Notes: a model not told the origin generated them from the sequence alone. Counted from the first letter of the stretch, positions 43,280-52,265 are shown. The stretch is DNA of 64,000 nt from JAFAHS01 sp046728175 (GCA_046728175.1 JBKPEA010000029.1:1-64000), one strand, 5' to 3'. A program made the numbers and translations.

Positions 43280-43899
43280 ATGGCGACTACCGTCCGGGTC
43301 ATCTTTTACAGCATGTACGGCCATATCTATCGGATGGCCGAAGCGGCCGCCGAGGCGGCCGGGCAGGTCGCCGGTGCGACGGCCGAGCTTTACCAGGTTC
43401 CGGAGCTGGTTCCTGAAGCGGCTTTACAGCGCACCGGAGCGGCGAAGGCCCGCGAGGCATTCGCGCACATCCCGGTCGCGAGCGTCGACCACCTGGCGAG
43501 TGCGGATGCGATTATCATCGGAACTCCGACCCGCTTCGGAAACATGTGAGCGCAGATGCGCAACTTTCTCGATCAGACCGGCGGTCTCGGGGTAAAGGGT
43601 GCACTGGCTGGCAAGGTCGGCAGTGTTTTTACCAGCACGGGGACTCAGCACGGCGGACAGGAAACCACAATCGTCAGCGTCCATTGGACTCTTCTGCATC
43701 ACGGCCTGATCATTGTGGGCGTGCCATACTCCGAGCCGGAGCTCGCGAACGTCAGATTGGCGGCGGTTCGCCCTATGGCGCGGGCACGCTGGCGGGTCCA
43801 GACAGATCGCGGACACCTACCGACAACGAGCTTCGGATCGTGCGCGCACAGGTCCGTCGCGTTGCAGAGATCGCCAAGCGCCTCAAAGGCGAGAGCTGA
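43280..43899 (+). pseudogene. wrbA: wrbA (NAD(P)H:quinone oxidoreductase) with in-frame TGA and a frameshift
   Basis: From the ATG at 43280 (GGGGGAAAG upstream) the product reads as WrbA: VIFYSMYGHIYRMAEAAAEA, then DAIIIGTPTRFGNM. A TGA follows at 43547-43549, and the same frame goes on with AQMRNFLDQTGGLG, GKVGSVFTSTGTQHGGQETT and LLHHGLIIVGVPYSE. Near 43751-43753 one base is missing, and the -1 frame gives GGGSPYGAGTLAG up to VAEIAKRLKGES and TGA at 43897. WrbA is an FMN flavodoxin-like quinone reductase of about 200 residues, so the full gene is present but broken twice. The TGA stands where the family has small residues (Ser, Ala or Cys). Confidence 0.85.
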
Positions 43900-43928
43900 T
43901 TGAAGATGTTTTTGCGCGGAGTGAGCCC

Positions 43929-44627
43929 ATGATTAAGGTTAAGAGAAGCAACCAGCGCGGACTTACCAAAATCGCCTGGCTGGACAGCCGGCATACGTTT
44001 TCGTTCGGTGACTACTATGACCCGTCGGCGACGGGTTTCTCGGTTCTGCGTGTGATCAACGAGGATCGTGTGGTCGGAGGCGGAGGCTTTCCAACCCATC
44101 CTCATCGCGACATGGAAATCGTCACCTGGGTGCTCGAAGGCGCGCTCGAGCATCGCGACAGCATCGGCAATGGATCGGTGATTCGACCGGGCGACGCGCA
44201 GCGGATGAGCGCGGGTCGTGGCATCCGCCACAGCGAGTTTAATGCCTCGCAGCAGACCCCGGTCCACTTCCTTCAGATCTGGCTGCTGCCGGCGGCGGTG
44301 GGGATCGACCCCGGTTACGAGCAGCGCAATTTTCCCGAGAGCACCCGCCGCGGCCGGTTGAGGTTGGTCGCCTCAGCCGACGGAGCCGACGATTCCATTA
44401 CAATCCACCAGGACGCGCGGATGTACGACGGCTTATTCGAGGCGGGCCAAGGGACCCTCCACCAGGTTCCAGCGCTGCGTCGTGTCTATCTGCAGGTGGC
44501 GTGCGGAAATGTGCAAGTGAATGAAGTCTCGTTGGGCGCAGGCGATGGCGCCGCCATCGAGAACGAGCGGAGCCTCGAGTTCAAAGCCGATTCCGATTCC
44601 GAGGTGGTCCTGTTCGACCTGCCCTGA
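43929..44627 (+). CDS. pirin family protein (YhaK-like bicupin)
   Basis: Bicupin of 232 residues. N-terminal cupin: RHTFSFGDYYDP, then GGGGFPTHPHRDMEIVTWV holding the metal ligands (His-x-His, Glu) and RPGDAQRMSAGRGIRHSEFN. The C-terminal cupin lacks clear ligands. Related proteins bind iron and some oxidise quercetin; the true role here is unknown. The frame opens upstream at 43713 inside wrbA, but the ATG at 43929 gives the family start with GGAG before it. It lies 29 bases after wrbA. Confidence 0.88.
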   Translation: MIKVKRSNQRGLTKIAWLDSRHTFSFGDYYDPSATGFSVLRVINEDRVVGGGGFPTHPHRDMEIVTWVLEGALEHRDSIGNGSVIRPGDAQRMSAGRGIRHSEFNASQQTPVHFLQIWLLPAAVGIDPGYEQRNFPESTRRGRLRLVASADGADDSITIHQDARMYDGLFEAGQGTLHQVPALRRVYLQVACGNVQVNEVSLGAGDGAAIENERSLEFKADSDSEVVLFDLP

Positions 44628-44919
44628 GTCTTCCGAACCGTACCGGCTGAAGCCGCAGCATTTCGGACACGCGGTTCACGGACCGAGCGCTCAAGCCGGG
44701 GTCCCGAAACCTTTCTTAGTCGTGGTTGGGAAGGTTAGACGCGTGCGGCGACTTGGGCCCTGGCCATCCAGGTGAGCGATCGAAAGATCTCGCTCGCCGG
44801 CGGAGTAGTCCTGCAAGCGAGCCTGCAGTCGGTGCGGGCCGGGCCGGCACACAACGCTTTCGCCTAAAAAGGGGTTCGCATTTGCATCGCATCAGCCACG
44901 CAATGCGAGGTTAATGGGC
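44628..44919. other. convergent intergenic, no gene seen
   Basis: 292 bases between the pirin and argC genes. No open frame with a ribosome site and no strong hairpin was found. Confidence 0.4.
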
Positions 44920-45972
44920 TCAGGGTACCGGGGCCGCGTTCAGCAGGCCGGCGGCCTCGTCGAACCCGAACATCACGTTGAGGTTCTGAATCGCTTGCCC
45001 GGCGGCGCCTTTGCCAAGGTTGTCGATCGCGGTGTTGACGATCAGAGTCTGGGTTCGCCGGTCGAGCACGAACGCGATTTCGCAGAAATTGGTGGCGCGC
45101 ACGTTGCGCAGCTCGGGCAGTTCTCCGGGTTTGAGCAGCCTGATGAACCGCGCCTTCGCAAAGCTCGCTTCGAATGCCGCCCGCACGTCTTCCTGGGTGG
45201 TGCCCGCACGCGGCCGCATGAACATCGTAGTCAGGATTCCGCGGGTTACCGGCAACAAATGCGGCACGAACACCACGGCGACTTCCCGGCCGAGGACAGA
45301 GCCGATTTCTTGCTCGATTTCGGGAGTATGGCGATGAGTTCCCACCTTGTACGCGCGGAAATTTTCATTAACTTCCGCGAACAGGTATTCAATCGCAGCC
45401 GTCCGACGGGCGCCCGTGGTTCCCGATTTTGCATCGATGACGATCGACCCCGGTTCGATCAGATCGCGGCGAATGAGCGGTATCAGCCCAAGCAGCGCAC
45501 CCGTCGGGTAGCATCCCGGGTTAGCGACCAGGCGTGCTTCACGCAGTTCGCTGCGATGGAACTCCGTCAATCCGTACACCGCCTCTTTGACCAGGGCGGG
45601 ACCGGCATGATCGAACCCATAAGTAGCCCGATGGACCGCGGGGTCTTTGAGGCGGAAGTCGGCCGAAACGTCCACCACCTTGATACCGGACTGGACCAGG
45701 TCCGCAATCAGTTGAAAGCCCACTTTTTCGGGCAGGCACGAGATGACCGCGTCGGCGCGCCCAGCCAGGAAGCCGGGGCGGAGTTCCTCGAACGGCGGCA
45801 GATCGGTGCCGTCCATGTGGTGATAGACGTCCGCCACTTCGCGTCCCGCATAGTGCTCGGAGGTGAGAGCGGAGATTTCGACGAACGGATGCGCAGCCAG
45901 GATGCGAACCGCTTCGATCCCGGAGTAGCCGGAAGCGCCTACTACTGCGACGCGGATCCTGTCATCTGCCAT
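44920..45972 (-). CDS. argC: N-acetyl-gamma-glutamyl-phosphate reductase
   Basis: Arginine-pathway enzyme of 350 residues reducing N-acetylglutamyl phosphate with NADPH. The cofactor loop VVGASGYSGIEAVRIL starts near residue 10, the catalytic Cys154 sits in NPGCYPTGALLGLIPL, and the His of VGTHRHTPEIEQE and HLLPVTRGI follow. The open frame reaches 46026, but GAGGAAG 5 bases before the ATG at 45972 sets the start. No other arg gene is adjacent. Confidence 0.95.
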   Translation of the reverse strand: MADDRIRVAVVGASGYSGIEAVRILAAHPFVEISALTSEHYAGREVADVYHHMDGTDLPPFEELRPGFLAGRADAVISCLPEKVGFQLIADLVQSGIKVVDVSADFRLKDPAVHRATYGFDHAGPALVKEAVYGLTEFHRSELREARLVANPGCYPTGALLGLIPLIRRDLIEPGSIVIDAKSGTTGARRTAAIEYLFAEVNENFRAYKVGTHRHTPEIEQEIGSVLGREVAVVFVPHLLPVTRGILTTMFMRPRAGTTQEDVRAAFEASFAKARFIRLLKPGELPELRNVRATNFCEIAFVLDRRTQTLIVNTAIDNLGKGAAGQAIQNLNVMFGFDEAAGLLNAAPVP

Positions 45973-46047
45973 AGAAGCTTCCTCGACACTGCGGTCGGCG
46001 CGCGATCGGTTTAACCCAACTATCATGAATCCGAAACCTTAACCAGT

Positions 46048-48270
46048 TCACTTGGTTTCGAATTCAAAAACCATCTCGCGCGGTGGCTCGTCACGCGATT
46101 CATTGAGTTTCGCCAGGTAAAGACTGACAACCTCGTCGTCGGGGCGAGCTGCGAGCATCTCTTCGAGCTGTACTCTGGCCTGGTCGGCATCGCCGCCCTT
46201 CAAGAGTTCGACGGTGCGCTCGAACTTATCGTAAAAGGTGGGATCGACTCCGTCATCGCGGCGTCCCACCACCTCCACTATCGCCACCAAGCTTTCCTTT
46301 CCCTTGACCTTCACCAGACCGATGTCGCGCGCGATGTATGGCCCGTCCGCCTCGCCGAAGGCATCTTTGCTTACCAGGAACCGCACCCTGAATTTTCGCG
46401 TAAGACCTTCGAGCCGGGACGCGAAGTTAACGCTGTCGCCAATAAGCGAATAATCGAAGCGGCGTTCTCCGCCAAAATTGCCGGCTATCGGATCTCCGGT
46501 GGCGATGCCGATACCGACCTCGAGATTCAGAAAGCGGGGGTCCTCCTTGCGCAGGCTTTCCAGCGCCGCGCCCATTTGCAGTGCCGCGTCGATGGCGCGA
46601 CGGGCCGGGTTTTCCACTTCATAGGGAGCACCCCAGAAGGCCATGATGCCATCGCCCATCAGCTTGTCCACCACGCCGCCGCTTTCCAGGATGATGTTGG
46701 TCATCCGGGTCATGTACACGTGAAGCATCGCGACCAGCTGCACCGGATCGGACCGTTCAGCCAGAGAGGTAAATCCGACGATGTCAGCGAACAGGATTGA
46801 CACGTGACGCCGCTCGCCGCCTAACCTGAGTCCCTCAGGGTTATCGACCACGCTCGCGATCACATCGGGATGCAAATAGTGCTCGAAGACGTGACGCAGA
46901 TGGCCTTTTTCACGGCCTTCGGTGATGTAGCGATAGCCAAGCAGGATGACTACGGCGCCGCCGGTTATAACAAGTGGCAGAACCATGCCGAGCATCACGC
47001 CGCGCTTTAGCAACATGAACTGCGCGAACCCGAAGTAGCTTCCAGTGAGCACCAGCATTGCCGCGACCGACCAGGCAGCACTCAGCCAAGCCGTAACCAC
47101 CGATACGCCGATGCCAAGCAGCACGGCCCACACTCGTTCCATCACCAAGGTTTCGGTCTTCGAGTAATGAACGAAATCGCGGCTCAGAATGGTCTCGATC
47201 GCATTAGCGTGCATTTCGACCCGCGGATATTCGTTGCCGACAGGTGTGACCGCGCGATCTCCGAGTCCAGCGCCGGTGACTCCGACCACCGCAATCTTGC
47301 CGGCCAGATCATCGGCGTTCGCGAGATGATTGATCACGTCGGACGCAGAGTACTGAGGGATGGTGCCGACCGGACGGTAGGTCACCATCATCCGTCCCAA
47401 TTCATCCACCGGAATATTGGTGTCGCCGAGTACTGCCTGCGTGATTCCTGCGGCGCCGATCGTCAGTTCGCGTGGCGGCTGATTTTCGTACGCCCACACT
47501 GCGGCGATAAAAAGCGGCGCCCACTGCCGGCCATCGAAACTGATCGCCGTCATCTCGCGACGAAAAAGACCGTCGTCATCGCTATCGGCGTCTACGAAGG
47601 CGGCTTTTTTCGCCGCGTTGGTCAAGACCTGGAGCGGAGGGCGGTAACCTCCCGCGGATATCAATTTAGGTGCCACCCCGGGCTCGGTTTTTACGTTCCA
47701 TGACATCGGTCTCGGATCGATAACCCTGGTTAAAAAGTCGGCCTGGGTGGTGGGCGGGGCCGCACCTACCATATGGTCAGAGAAGTTATAGGCGAGGATG
47801 GTCCTGCCGTGGGCTCGAATCGCGTCGGCAAACAGCTGATCGTTGTTGGTTCCCAGGATCCCGTGGATCTGCTGGTTGGTGACGTGCAAGGTCTTCAGCT
47901 TGACGGTCAAGGCATCGCGTTCGACATCAACCGGATCGGGCTCGGTAAACAAGACATCGTACGCGACCACTTTGACTTTATAGTCGATGAATCCGTGCTC
48001 GAGAGTTGCAAGGGTCCACCGATCCCAGGGCCAGTGGCCACTCTGCTGGATGCTTTTGTCGTCAATCGCGACGATCACCACTTTGTTCGAGAATGGGCGA
48101 GGAGACCTCGCGCGAAGCCGCGCGTCGGAGACTTTGAGTTCAAGACTGACCAGCAGCCGGGGGTATGCGGCAAAGAACAGCAGAAACCCCGCGGTGACCG
48201 CGAGGCCGAGGACAAAGGTGGTCCAGTGAAACCTGCGGCCTGGTCGCCGCTTCTTCGGCATTTCAGGCAT
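46048..48270 (-). CDS. CHASE2-domain class III adenylate/guanylate cyclase
   Basis: Membrane receptor cyclase of 740 residues. After one membrane segment (18-38) comes a periplasmic CHASE2 sensor of about 300 residues (VVIVAIDDKSIQQSGHWPW to AVVGVTGAGLGDRAVTPVG), then three membrane segments (375-450) and a class III catalytic domain from about 485 to 680. Catalytic parts are intact: ILFADIVGFTSL and MGDGIMAFWGAP (metal Asp), and IGDSVNFASRLE (transition-state Asn and Arg). The tail resembles a TPR-like helical stretch. Third gene after FecR and the beta-barrel-like gene, so a signalling operon is likely. cAMP or cGMP product is not decided. Confidence 0.92.
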   Translation of the reverse strand: MPEMPKKRRPGRRFHWTTFVLGLAVTAGFLLFFAAYPRLLVSLELKVSDARLRARSPRPFSNKVVIVAIDDKSIQQSGHWPWDRWTLATLEHGFIDYKVKVVAYDVLFTEPDPVDVERDALTVKLKTLHVTNQQIHGILGTNNDQLFADAIRAHGRTILAYNFSDHMVGAAPPTTQADFLTRVIDPRPMSWNVKTEPGVAPKLISAGGYRPPLQVLTNAAKKAAFVDADSDDDGLFRREMTAISFDGRQWAPLFIAAVWAYENQPPRELTIGAAGITQAVLGDTNIPVDELGRMMVTYRPVGTIPQYSASDVINHLANADDLAGKIAVVGVTGAGLGDRAVTPVGNEYPRVEMHANAIETILSRDFVHYSKTETLVMERVWAVLLGIGVSVVTAWLSAAWSVAAMLVLTGSYFGFAQFMLLKRGVMLGMVLPLVITGGAVVILLGYRYITEGREKGHLRHVFEHYLHPDVIASVVDNPEGLRLGGERRHVSILFADIVGFTSLAERSDPVQLVAMLHVYMTRMTNIILESGGVVDKLMGDGIMAFWGAPYEVENPARRAIDAALQMGAALESLRKEDPRFLNLEVGIGIATGDPIAGNFGGERRFDYSLIGDSVNFASRLEGLTRKFRVRFLVSKDAFGEADGPYIARDIGLVKVKGKESLVAIVEVVGRRDDGVDPTFYDKFERTVELLKGGDADQARVQLEEMLAARPDDEVVSLYLAKLNESRDEPPREMVFEFETK

Positions 48271-48371
48271 CTATCTCCAGCCGCTGACTGGAAAGACTAA
48301 CGTGCCGCTGGCGGACGCGCCATGCCCGCCGCAGATCGCTGCAAGCCTGACACAATCCCCTTTGTAGGGGC

Positions 48372-49136
48372 TTATTCGAAAATGGTGAGCTGTTTATAGA
48401 TGCTTAGCTGGCCGTATTGATGCGCCGCGCCATAGCCGGCCTGCACGCTGATCCCGACGTTCCACGGTCGATAGTACACGCCGAGGTCGGGTCCCCCCTG
48501 GCCTTCGACGCCGCTAATAAAGCCGCCGCCGTAGATGGCGCCACCACCACCCGCCATGAAGATCCATTTCCGGGTCGACCGGACGATGGCTTGCAAATCG
48601 ATCGAGCTGGAGGTGACGCCGTTTTCGTAATTGTGGACGGACGAGAATGAAAAATTGAACGGATGCAGACTGTGTAAAAATAGCCAGCTCGAGAAGTCGC
48701 CTTCCACGGTGCTCGCATGGCTGTCGGCGGCATCGCGACCGCCGAGAATAAAAAGATGAGTGCCCGGGTAAAGGATAAAGTCAGCTCCGCCCTGAAAGCG
48801 CACGAAGTTAAGCCGGGCCTGATGTCCGGTGCCGGGATTTAGCGGATTGTCGAAGCCCTCACCCTCCCACAGCTGGTAGCCGGTAATGCGTCCCACTGCT
48901 CCGATGTAAGGGGTAACGCTTTGCTCGACTTGCAGGCCTTCCTGCAGGTCCCCGTACTTGTCGCTGATGAAGCCCCCGCCGAAAAAATTCAGATTCAGGG
49001 TGGGTGGTTCCTGGAGCCTGAAGAACCCAGGGTATAGGTCGTCAAAGAAGCTTTGCGCTGATGCCGCCGTTGCAAAGGCGATCACGACGACGAAACCCGC
49101 CAGCGAACAGCTGAGTCTGAGCGTCAGCTTGTGCAT
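48372..49136 (-). CDS. secreted outer-membrane-like protein, unknown function
   Basis: A 254-residue protein with a signal peptide (MHKLTLRLSCSLAGFVVVI then ASAQS). The mature part is rich in aromatic and Gly residues in alternating pattern (NLNFFGGGFIS, ADFILYPGTHLFILGG, WIFMAGGGGAIYGGG, GISVQAGYGAA), like a small beta-barrel, though it lacks a classic C-terminal Phe, ending TIFE. GAGGA before the ATG at 49136 sets the start; the frame opens at 49154. It lies between FecR and the cyclase in one operon, so it may be the outer-membrane part of that module. Confidence 0.7.
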   Translation of the reverse strand: MHKLTLRLSCSLAGFVVVIAFATAASAQSFFDDLYPGFFRLQEPPTLNLNFFGGGFISDKYGDLQEGLQVEQSVTPYIGAVGRITGYQLWEGEGFDNPLNPGTGHQARLNFVRFQGGADFILYPGTHLFILGGRDAADSHASTVEGDFSSWLFLHSLHPFNFSFSSVHNYENGVTSSSIDLQAIVRSTRKWIFMAGGGGAIYGGGFISGVEGQGGPDLGVYYRPWNVGISVQAGYGAAHQYGQLSIYKQLTIFE

Positions 49137-49155
49137 CGCAGTCCTCACAACCATC

Positions 49156-49941
49156 CTATTTTCCGCTCGCAGGAGGAGTCGTTGTGCTCGGACCCATCGA
49201 CGGTCCGACGCATACCGGGCACGAGGGTGGAGGCACCGTCGACACCGGCGTTATGTTCCCAGTGCTCCCCGGACCGCCGGGAGTGCTGAAAGCCGTGGCC
49301 CCGGTCATTCCGAGTGGTCCGGGCGAAGTAGCGTTATTCGTGCCTGCAACCGTGGATTCGTAACCGGCCGGGACGTTGGTAAAGGCGGTCGGATTGGCGG
49401 CATTGGCAACATCCACTGAGCCGTCATAAACGGAGACGTCCGTAAAATCGTGAGCGTTGCCAAAGGTCGGACGTGAAACATTCGAAGTAAATGCGGTGTC
49501 GAACAGGGTGCCTCTGGCAGCCGCGACCGCGTTCGGCGTGTGCACCTCGAAATTGGGCGCCGCGGCGCCTACGGTCCGGTTGACGAACGATCGCACCACA
49601 CCACTGGCGAGGTTTACCTGGGTAGCAGCACCAGCGTGCTGCGTGATGACCACATTGCTGGAGTCGCTCAGTTCCAGCGTGCTTTGGTCGGTGAGCAGGA
49701 CCAGAACGTGCCCATTATCACCAGTAATGATTCGGTCACCGACTTCTACCGGCATCCCACGGGTCACCGGGATGGTCGCTGCCCCGCGCTGGACCTGTAC
49801 GGTCCCCGAAACCTCGCTCACGGTGCCGGCGTTTGCCCCCTGGGCGAACACATTCGCCGGCCGCAGCATGAGCAGGACAATGAAAGCGAAAAACAGCCAT
49901 AGCGATTGATGCGTAGGCTGGTGAACACGAATTGAACGCAT
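49156..49941 (-). CDS. FecR-domain periplasmic protein
   Basis: A 261-residue protein with a signal peptide ending near VFAQG and a FecR domain at about residues 40-150: VSGTVQVQRGAATIPV, GDRIITGDNGHVLVLLTDQS and STLELSDSSNVVITQ. Next, ARGTLFDTAF matches the AVRGTxF element of FecR-like proteins. The C-terminal 60 residues are Pro/Ser/Thr/Gly-rich and low in complexity. Such FecR proteins are often coded with CHASE2 cyclases. It comes first in the operon; its TAG stop lies 20 bases before the next ATG at 49136. Confidence 0.88.
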   Translation of the reverse strand: MRSIRVHQPTHQSLWLFFAFIVLLMLRPANVFAQGANAGTVSEVSGTVQVQRGAATIPVTRGMPVEVGDRIITGDNGHVLVLLTDQSTLELSDSSNVVITQHAGAATQVNLASGVVRSFVNRTVGAAAPNFEVHTPNAVAAARGTLFDTAFTSNVSRPTFGNAHDFTDVSVYDGSVDVANAANPTAFTNVPAGYESTVAGTNNATSPGPLGMTGATAFSTPGGPGSTGNITPVSTVPPPSCPVCVGPSMGPSTTTPPASGK

Positions 49942-50070
49942 GTGGTTGTTCCTTCGCTGCTCAACGCATCCTTCTATTCGCCGCGGTGGAGACTGTCAAT
50001 CCAAGCTGAAGGCTGGTCGGCCAAGTAAACTTCAGCACCGGTCCTCTATAGGACGCTCAGTAGCAGTCTC

Positions 50071-50095
50071 AGGCCGGAACTCATCGTTCCGGTCT
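50071..50095. terminator. hairpin between fecR-like gene and rpsI
   Basis: AGGCCGGAAC-TCATC-GTTCCGGTCT forms a 10-bp stem with one G-U pair on plus-strand RNA; on the minus strand it lies 32 bases after the rpsI stop with an internal A-C mismatch. It probably ends the rplM-rpsI transcript. Confidence 0.5.
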
Positions 50096-50126
50096 GTCTG
50101 TAAATTTTGCGTTTGCGGTTTTCGGA

Positions 50127-50525
50127 CTAGCGCTTCGAGTATTGCGGACGCTTGCGTGCCTTGTGGCGGCCGTACTTCTTGCGCTCGACCTCGCGCGGGT
50201 CGCGAGTGAGCATACCGGCCTTGCGTAGCGCCGGGCGGAGCGTCTCGGAAGAGGCGACCAATGCGCGCGAGATGCCGTGGCGCACCGCGTCCGCCTGCGC
50301 CGCGTTGCCGCCGCCTTCGACGCTAACCACGATGTCGAATTGCCCTTTGGTTTCCGTGATTTCGAAGGGCTCCAGAATCAGCATGCGCGAGGTGTCGCGG
50401 GGGAAATAGTCTTCCAGTGAGCGTTGGTTAATCAGGATGGTACCCGCGCCCGGGAACAACCGCACTCGCGCGACTGCGGTCTTGCGGCGTCCCGTAGTCC
50501 AGATAATGTGCTTTTTCTCTGCCAT
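50127..50525 (-). CDS. rpsI: ribosomal protein uS9
   Basis: Small-subunit S9 of 132 residues, normal length. It shows WTTGRRKTAVARVRLFPG, GGGNAAQADAVRHGISRAL, and ends with KKYGRHKARKRPQYSKR; the last basic residues reach the P-site tRNA in the ribosome. It is second in rplM-rpsI, 22 bases after rplM. Confidence 0.97.
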   Translation of the reverse strand: MAEKKHIIWTTGRRKTAVARVRLFPGAGTILINQRSLEDYFPRDTSRMLILEPFEITETKGQFDIVVSVEGGGNAAQADAVRHGISRALVASSETLRPALRKAGMLTRDPREVERKKYGRHKARKRPQYSKR

Positions 50526-50547
50526 GTGAATGGTTTAACGTCCTCGA

Positions 50548-50994
50548 TTAGAGCTTGACGGGCTGCGGCTTCTGGGCAATGTGAGGATGTTCTGCGCCGC
50601 CGTACACCTTGAGCTTCGTGAAGAGTCGCCGCCCCAGGCGATTTTTGGGCAGCATCCCTCGAACCGCGGTTTCGACCAGCCGCTCGGGTTTCGACTCGCG
50701 CAGCTTGCCTGCCGTCGTCATCTTGATACCCCCAGGGTACTCGGTGTGCCGATGATAGATTTTGTCGCTTTCCTTGGCGCCGGTCAGTTTGACCTTGGCT
50801 GCATTGATGACGACCACGAAGTCTCCGGTATCCTGGTTGGGAGTAAATTCGGGCCGGTGTTTTCCGCGCAGCAGGCTCGCGGCGCGTGTTGCCACCCGTC
50901 CCAGCGAACGGTCGGCCGCGTCGATCAATAGCCACCGCCGGTTACGGAGCGCTGCCTCGTGCGACACGCTTTCAGTCTGCTCGGTCAGTTTCAC
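50548..50994 (-). CDS. rplM: ribosomal protein uL13
   Basis: Large-subunit L13 of 148 residues. It shows WLLIDAADRSLGRVATRAAS, HRPEFTPNQDTGDFVVVINA, KIYHRHTEYPGG and VRGMLPKNRLGRRLFTKLKVYGG. Start is the ATG at 50994, which follows tRNA-Asp by 65 bases on the same strand, so they may share a transcript. Confidence 0.97.
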   Translation of the reverse strand: MKLTEQTESVSHEAALRNRRWLLIDAADRSLGRVATRAASLLRGKHRPEFTPNQDTGDFVVVINAAKVKLTGAKESDKIYHRHTEYPGGIKMTTAGKLRESKPERLVETAVRGMLPKNRLGRRLFTKLKVYGGAEHPHIAQKPQPVKL

Positions 50995-51059
50995 TTCTTA
51001 CCACCTGCCCGCGGAGTCGGGACGAACGCACGCAAGATCCCGCACCGCGCAATCCGGTT

Positions 51060-51137
51060 TGGCGGGGCCGATGGGATTTGAACCCACGACTTCCGACGTG
51101 ACAGGCCGGCGTTCTAACCGGGCTGAACTACGACCCC
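51060..51137 (-). tRNA. tRNA-Asp (anticodon GTC), CCA encoded
   Basis: Minus strand, 78 bases including the 3' CCA at 51062-51060. Acceptor GGGGTCG pairs with CGGCCCC; D arm GTTC/GAAC; anticodon arm CCGGC-CTGTCAC-GTCGG with the GTC anticodon; T arm GTGGG-TTCAAAT-CCCAT. All four arms pair fully, allowing G-U. Confidence 0.97.
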
Positions 51138-51189
51138 GCCCGAACCATCTTTTGTTGCATTTTCGCACGCACGGGGCAACCAAGTGTCA

Positions 51190-51205
51190 GCCGACCTGTG
51201 TCGGC
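51190..51205. other. short perfect hairpin upstream of tRNA-Asp
   Basis: GCCGAC-CTGT-GTCGGC, a perfect 6-bp stem with a 4-base loop, about 53 bases upstream of the tRNA start and between divergent units. Purpose unknown. Confidence 0.35.
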
Positions 51206-51364
51206 AGGGACCCCGAGAGCCCGCCAACCGCGCAGCGCCGGAAGCCAGGTAGAAATTTTGGCGAGCCCGCCGTGATATATAGCTAGGCGCGGGACCACCT
51301 GCCCACGGTGAAGTGTGCCGATGAGGAAGACCAACGGGAGTCGCTTGACGTGAAAGGGGTTCCA

Positions 51365-52237
51365 ATGCTCAGGCCCGGTGCCTACAGCGATGGGCACCCG
51401 CTCGATACCGTTCACTATCTTGAGTGCAAACTGATCCTTAAGCCCGATCGCTTTACATCGCCGCCAACTTTTCACGAGTTTGGCAGGCTGGCGCAGCGCG
51501 TCGCGAAGGATCTCGATTTAGGCTTTTCAACCGGCGACTTCAAAGATTTGAGACCGCGAATCCGGGAGGTGGTGTTTCTCGACACCAGGGATTTCGCCCT
51601 GTACAACCGTGCGTTTATCCTTCGCCGCCGTATCGCTTACGAGGACGGCTTTCCGATCGGAGATCCGGAAATCGTATTCAAGTTTCGGCATCCGGACCTC
51701 CAGACCGCCGCGGAAATGGACGTGCGGCCCAACATCGCGACCACCTACCGAATCAAGTTCAAAGCCGAGGCTCTCCCGTTGAAAGAGAAGCTGGGCGGTC
51801 TTCGCATGTTGTATTCGCACAACGTCGAATTTCCGTTGCAGCGCGAAATGCAGGCGGTGTCGCTGGCGGCACTGGCCGACTTCTTTCCTGCCCTGGGGAA
51901 GCTCGGCAGGTCGACCAAGAAGATCTCGCTCGTTAATCACACCATCGTCGAGGAAGTGTTGCAGGATCTCGGAGTGTTGGACTTCGGCAAGGGAGTTACC
52001 GCCAAGTGCAACGCCGCATTGTGGCGCGAACGGGGCGAGCACAGGCTGCTGGTCGGCGAATTTTCCTACGAGTGCAAGTTCAGACGCCGAAACGAACTCC
52101 ACGAAAAAGCTCTCGATCGATGCAAACGCTTTTTCATCGCCCTACAAGACGTCGCCCGGGATTGGATCTCGGTTGGGACTACCAAGACCGGAATCGTCTA
52201 TCACTTGAAGGGCAATCCGCCGCGCAGTCACGAGTGA
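51365..52237 (+). CDS. unknown protein with CYTH/VTC-like strand pattern
   Basis: A 290-residue protein not assigned to a named family. It has HYLECKLILKPDRF near the start, VVFLDTRDFALYNRAFILRRR, PEIVFKFRHPDLQTAAEMDV and a late VGEFSYECKFRRRNELHEKA. The order of an ExK strand, an Arg-Arg-Arg strand and a Lys strand is like the triphosphate tunnel of CYTH/VTC enzymes; this is inference. AAAGGGG before the ATG at 51365 sets the start, not the GTG at 51308. It is convergent with the glgE operon, ending 28 bases from glgB. Confidence 0.65.
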   Translation: MLRPGAYSDGHPLDTVHYLECKLILKPDRFTSPPTFHEFGRLAQRVAKDLDLGFSTGDFKDLRPRIREVVFLDTRDFALYNRAFILRRRIAYEDGFPIGDPEIVFKFRHPDLQTAAEMDVRPNIATTYRIKFKAEALPLKEKLGGLRMLYSHNVEFPLQREMQAVSLAALADFFPALGKLGRSTKKISLVNHTIVEEVLQDLGVLDFGKGVTAKCNAALWRERGEHRLLVGEFSYECKFRRRNELHEKALDRCKRFFIALQDVARDWISVGTTKTGIVYHLKGNPPRSHE

Positions 52238-52265
52238 CCGTCCGCGCTTAAACGAACCCCCTCGC

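Noticed and set aside
44914..46014. 366-codon open frame on the plus strand
   Set aside because: Antisense to argC, which has its catalytic Cys motif and a good ribosome site.
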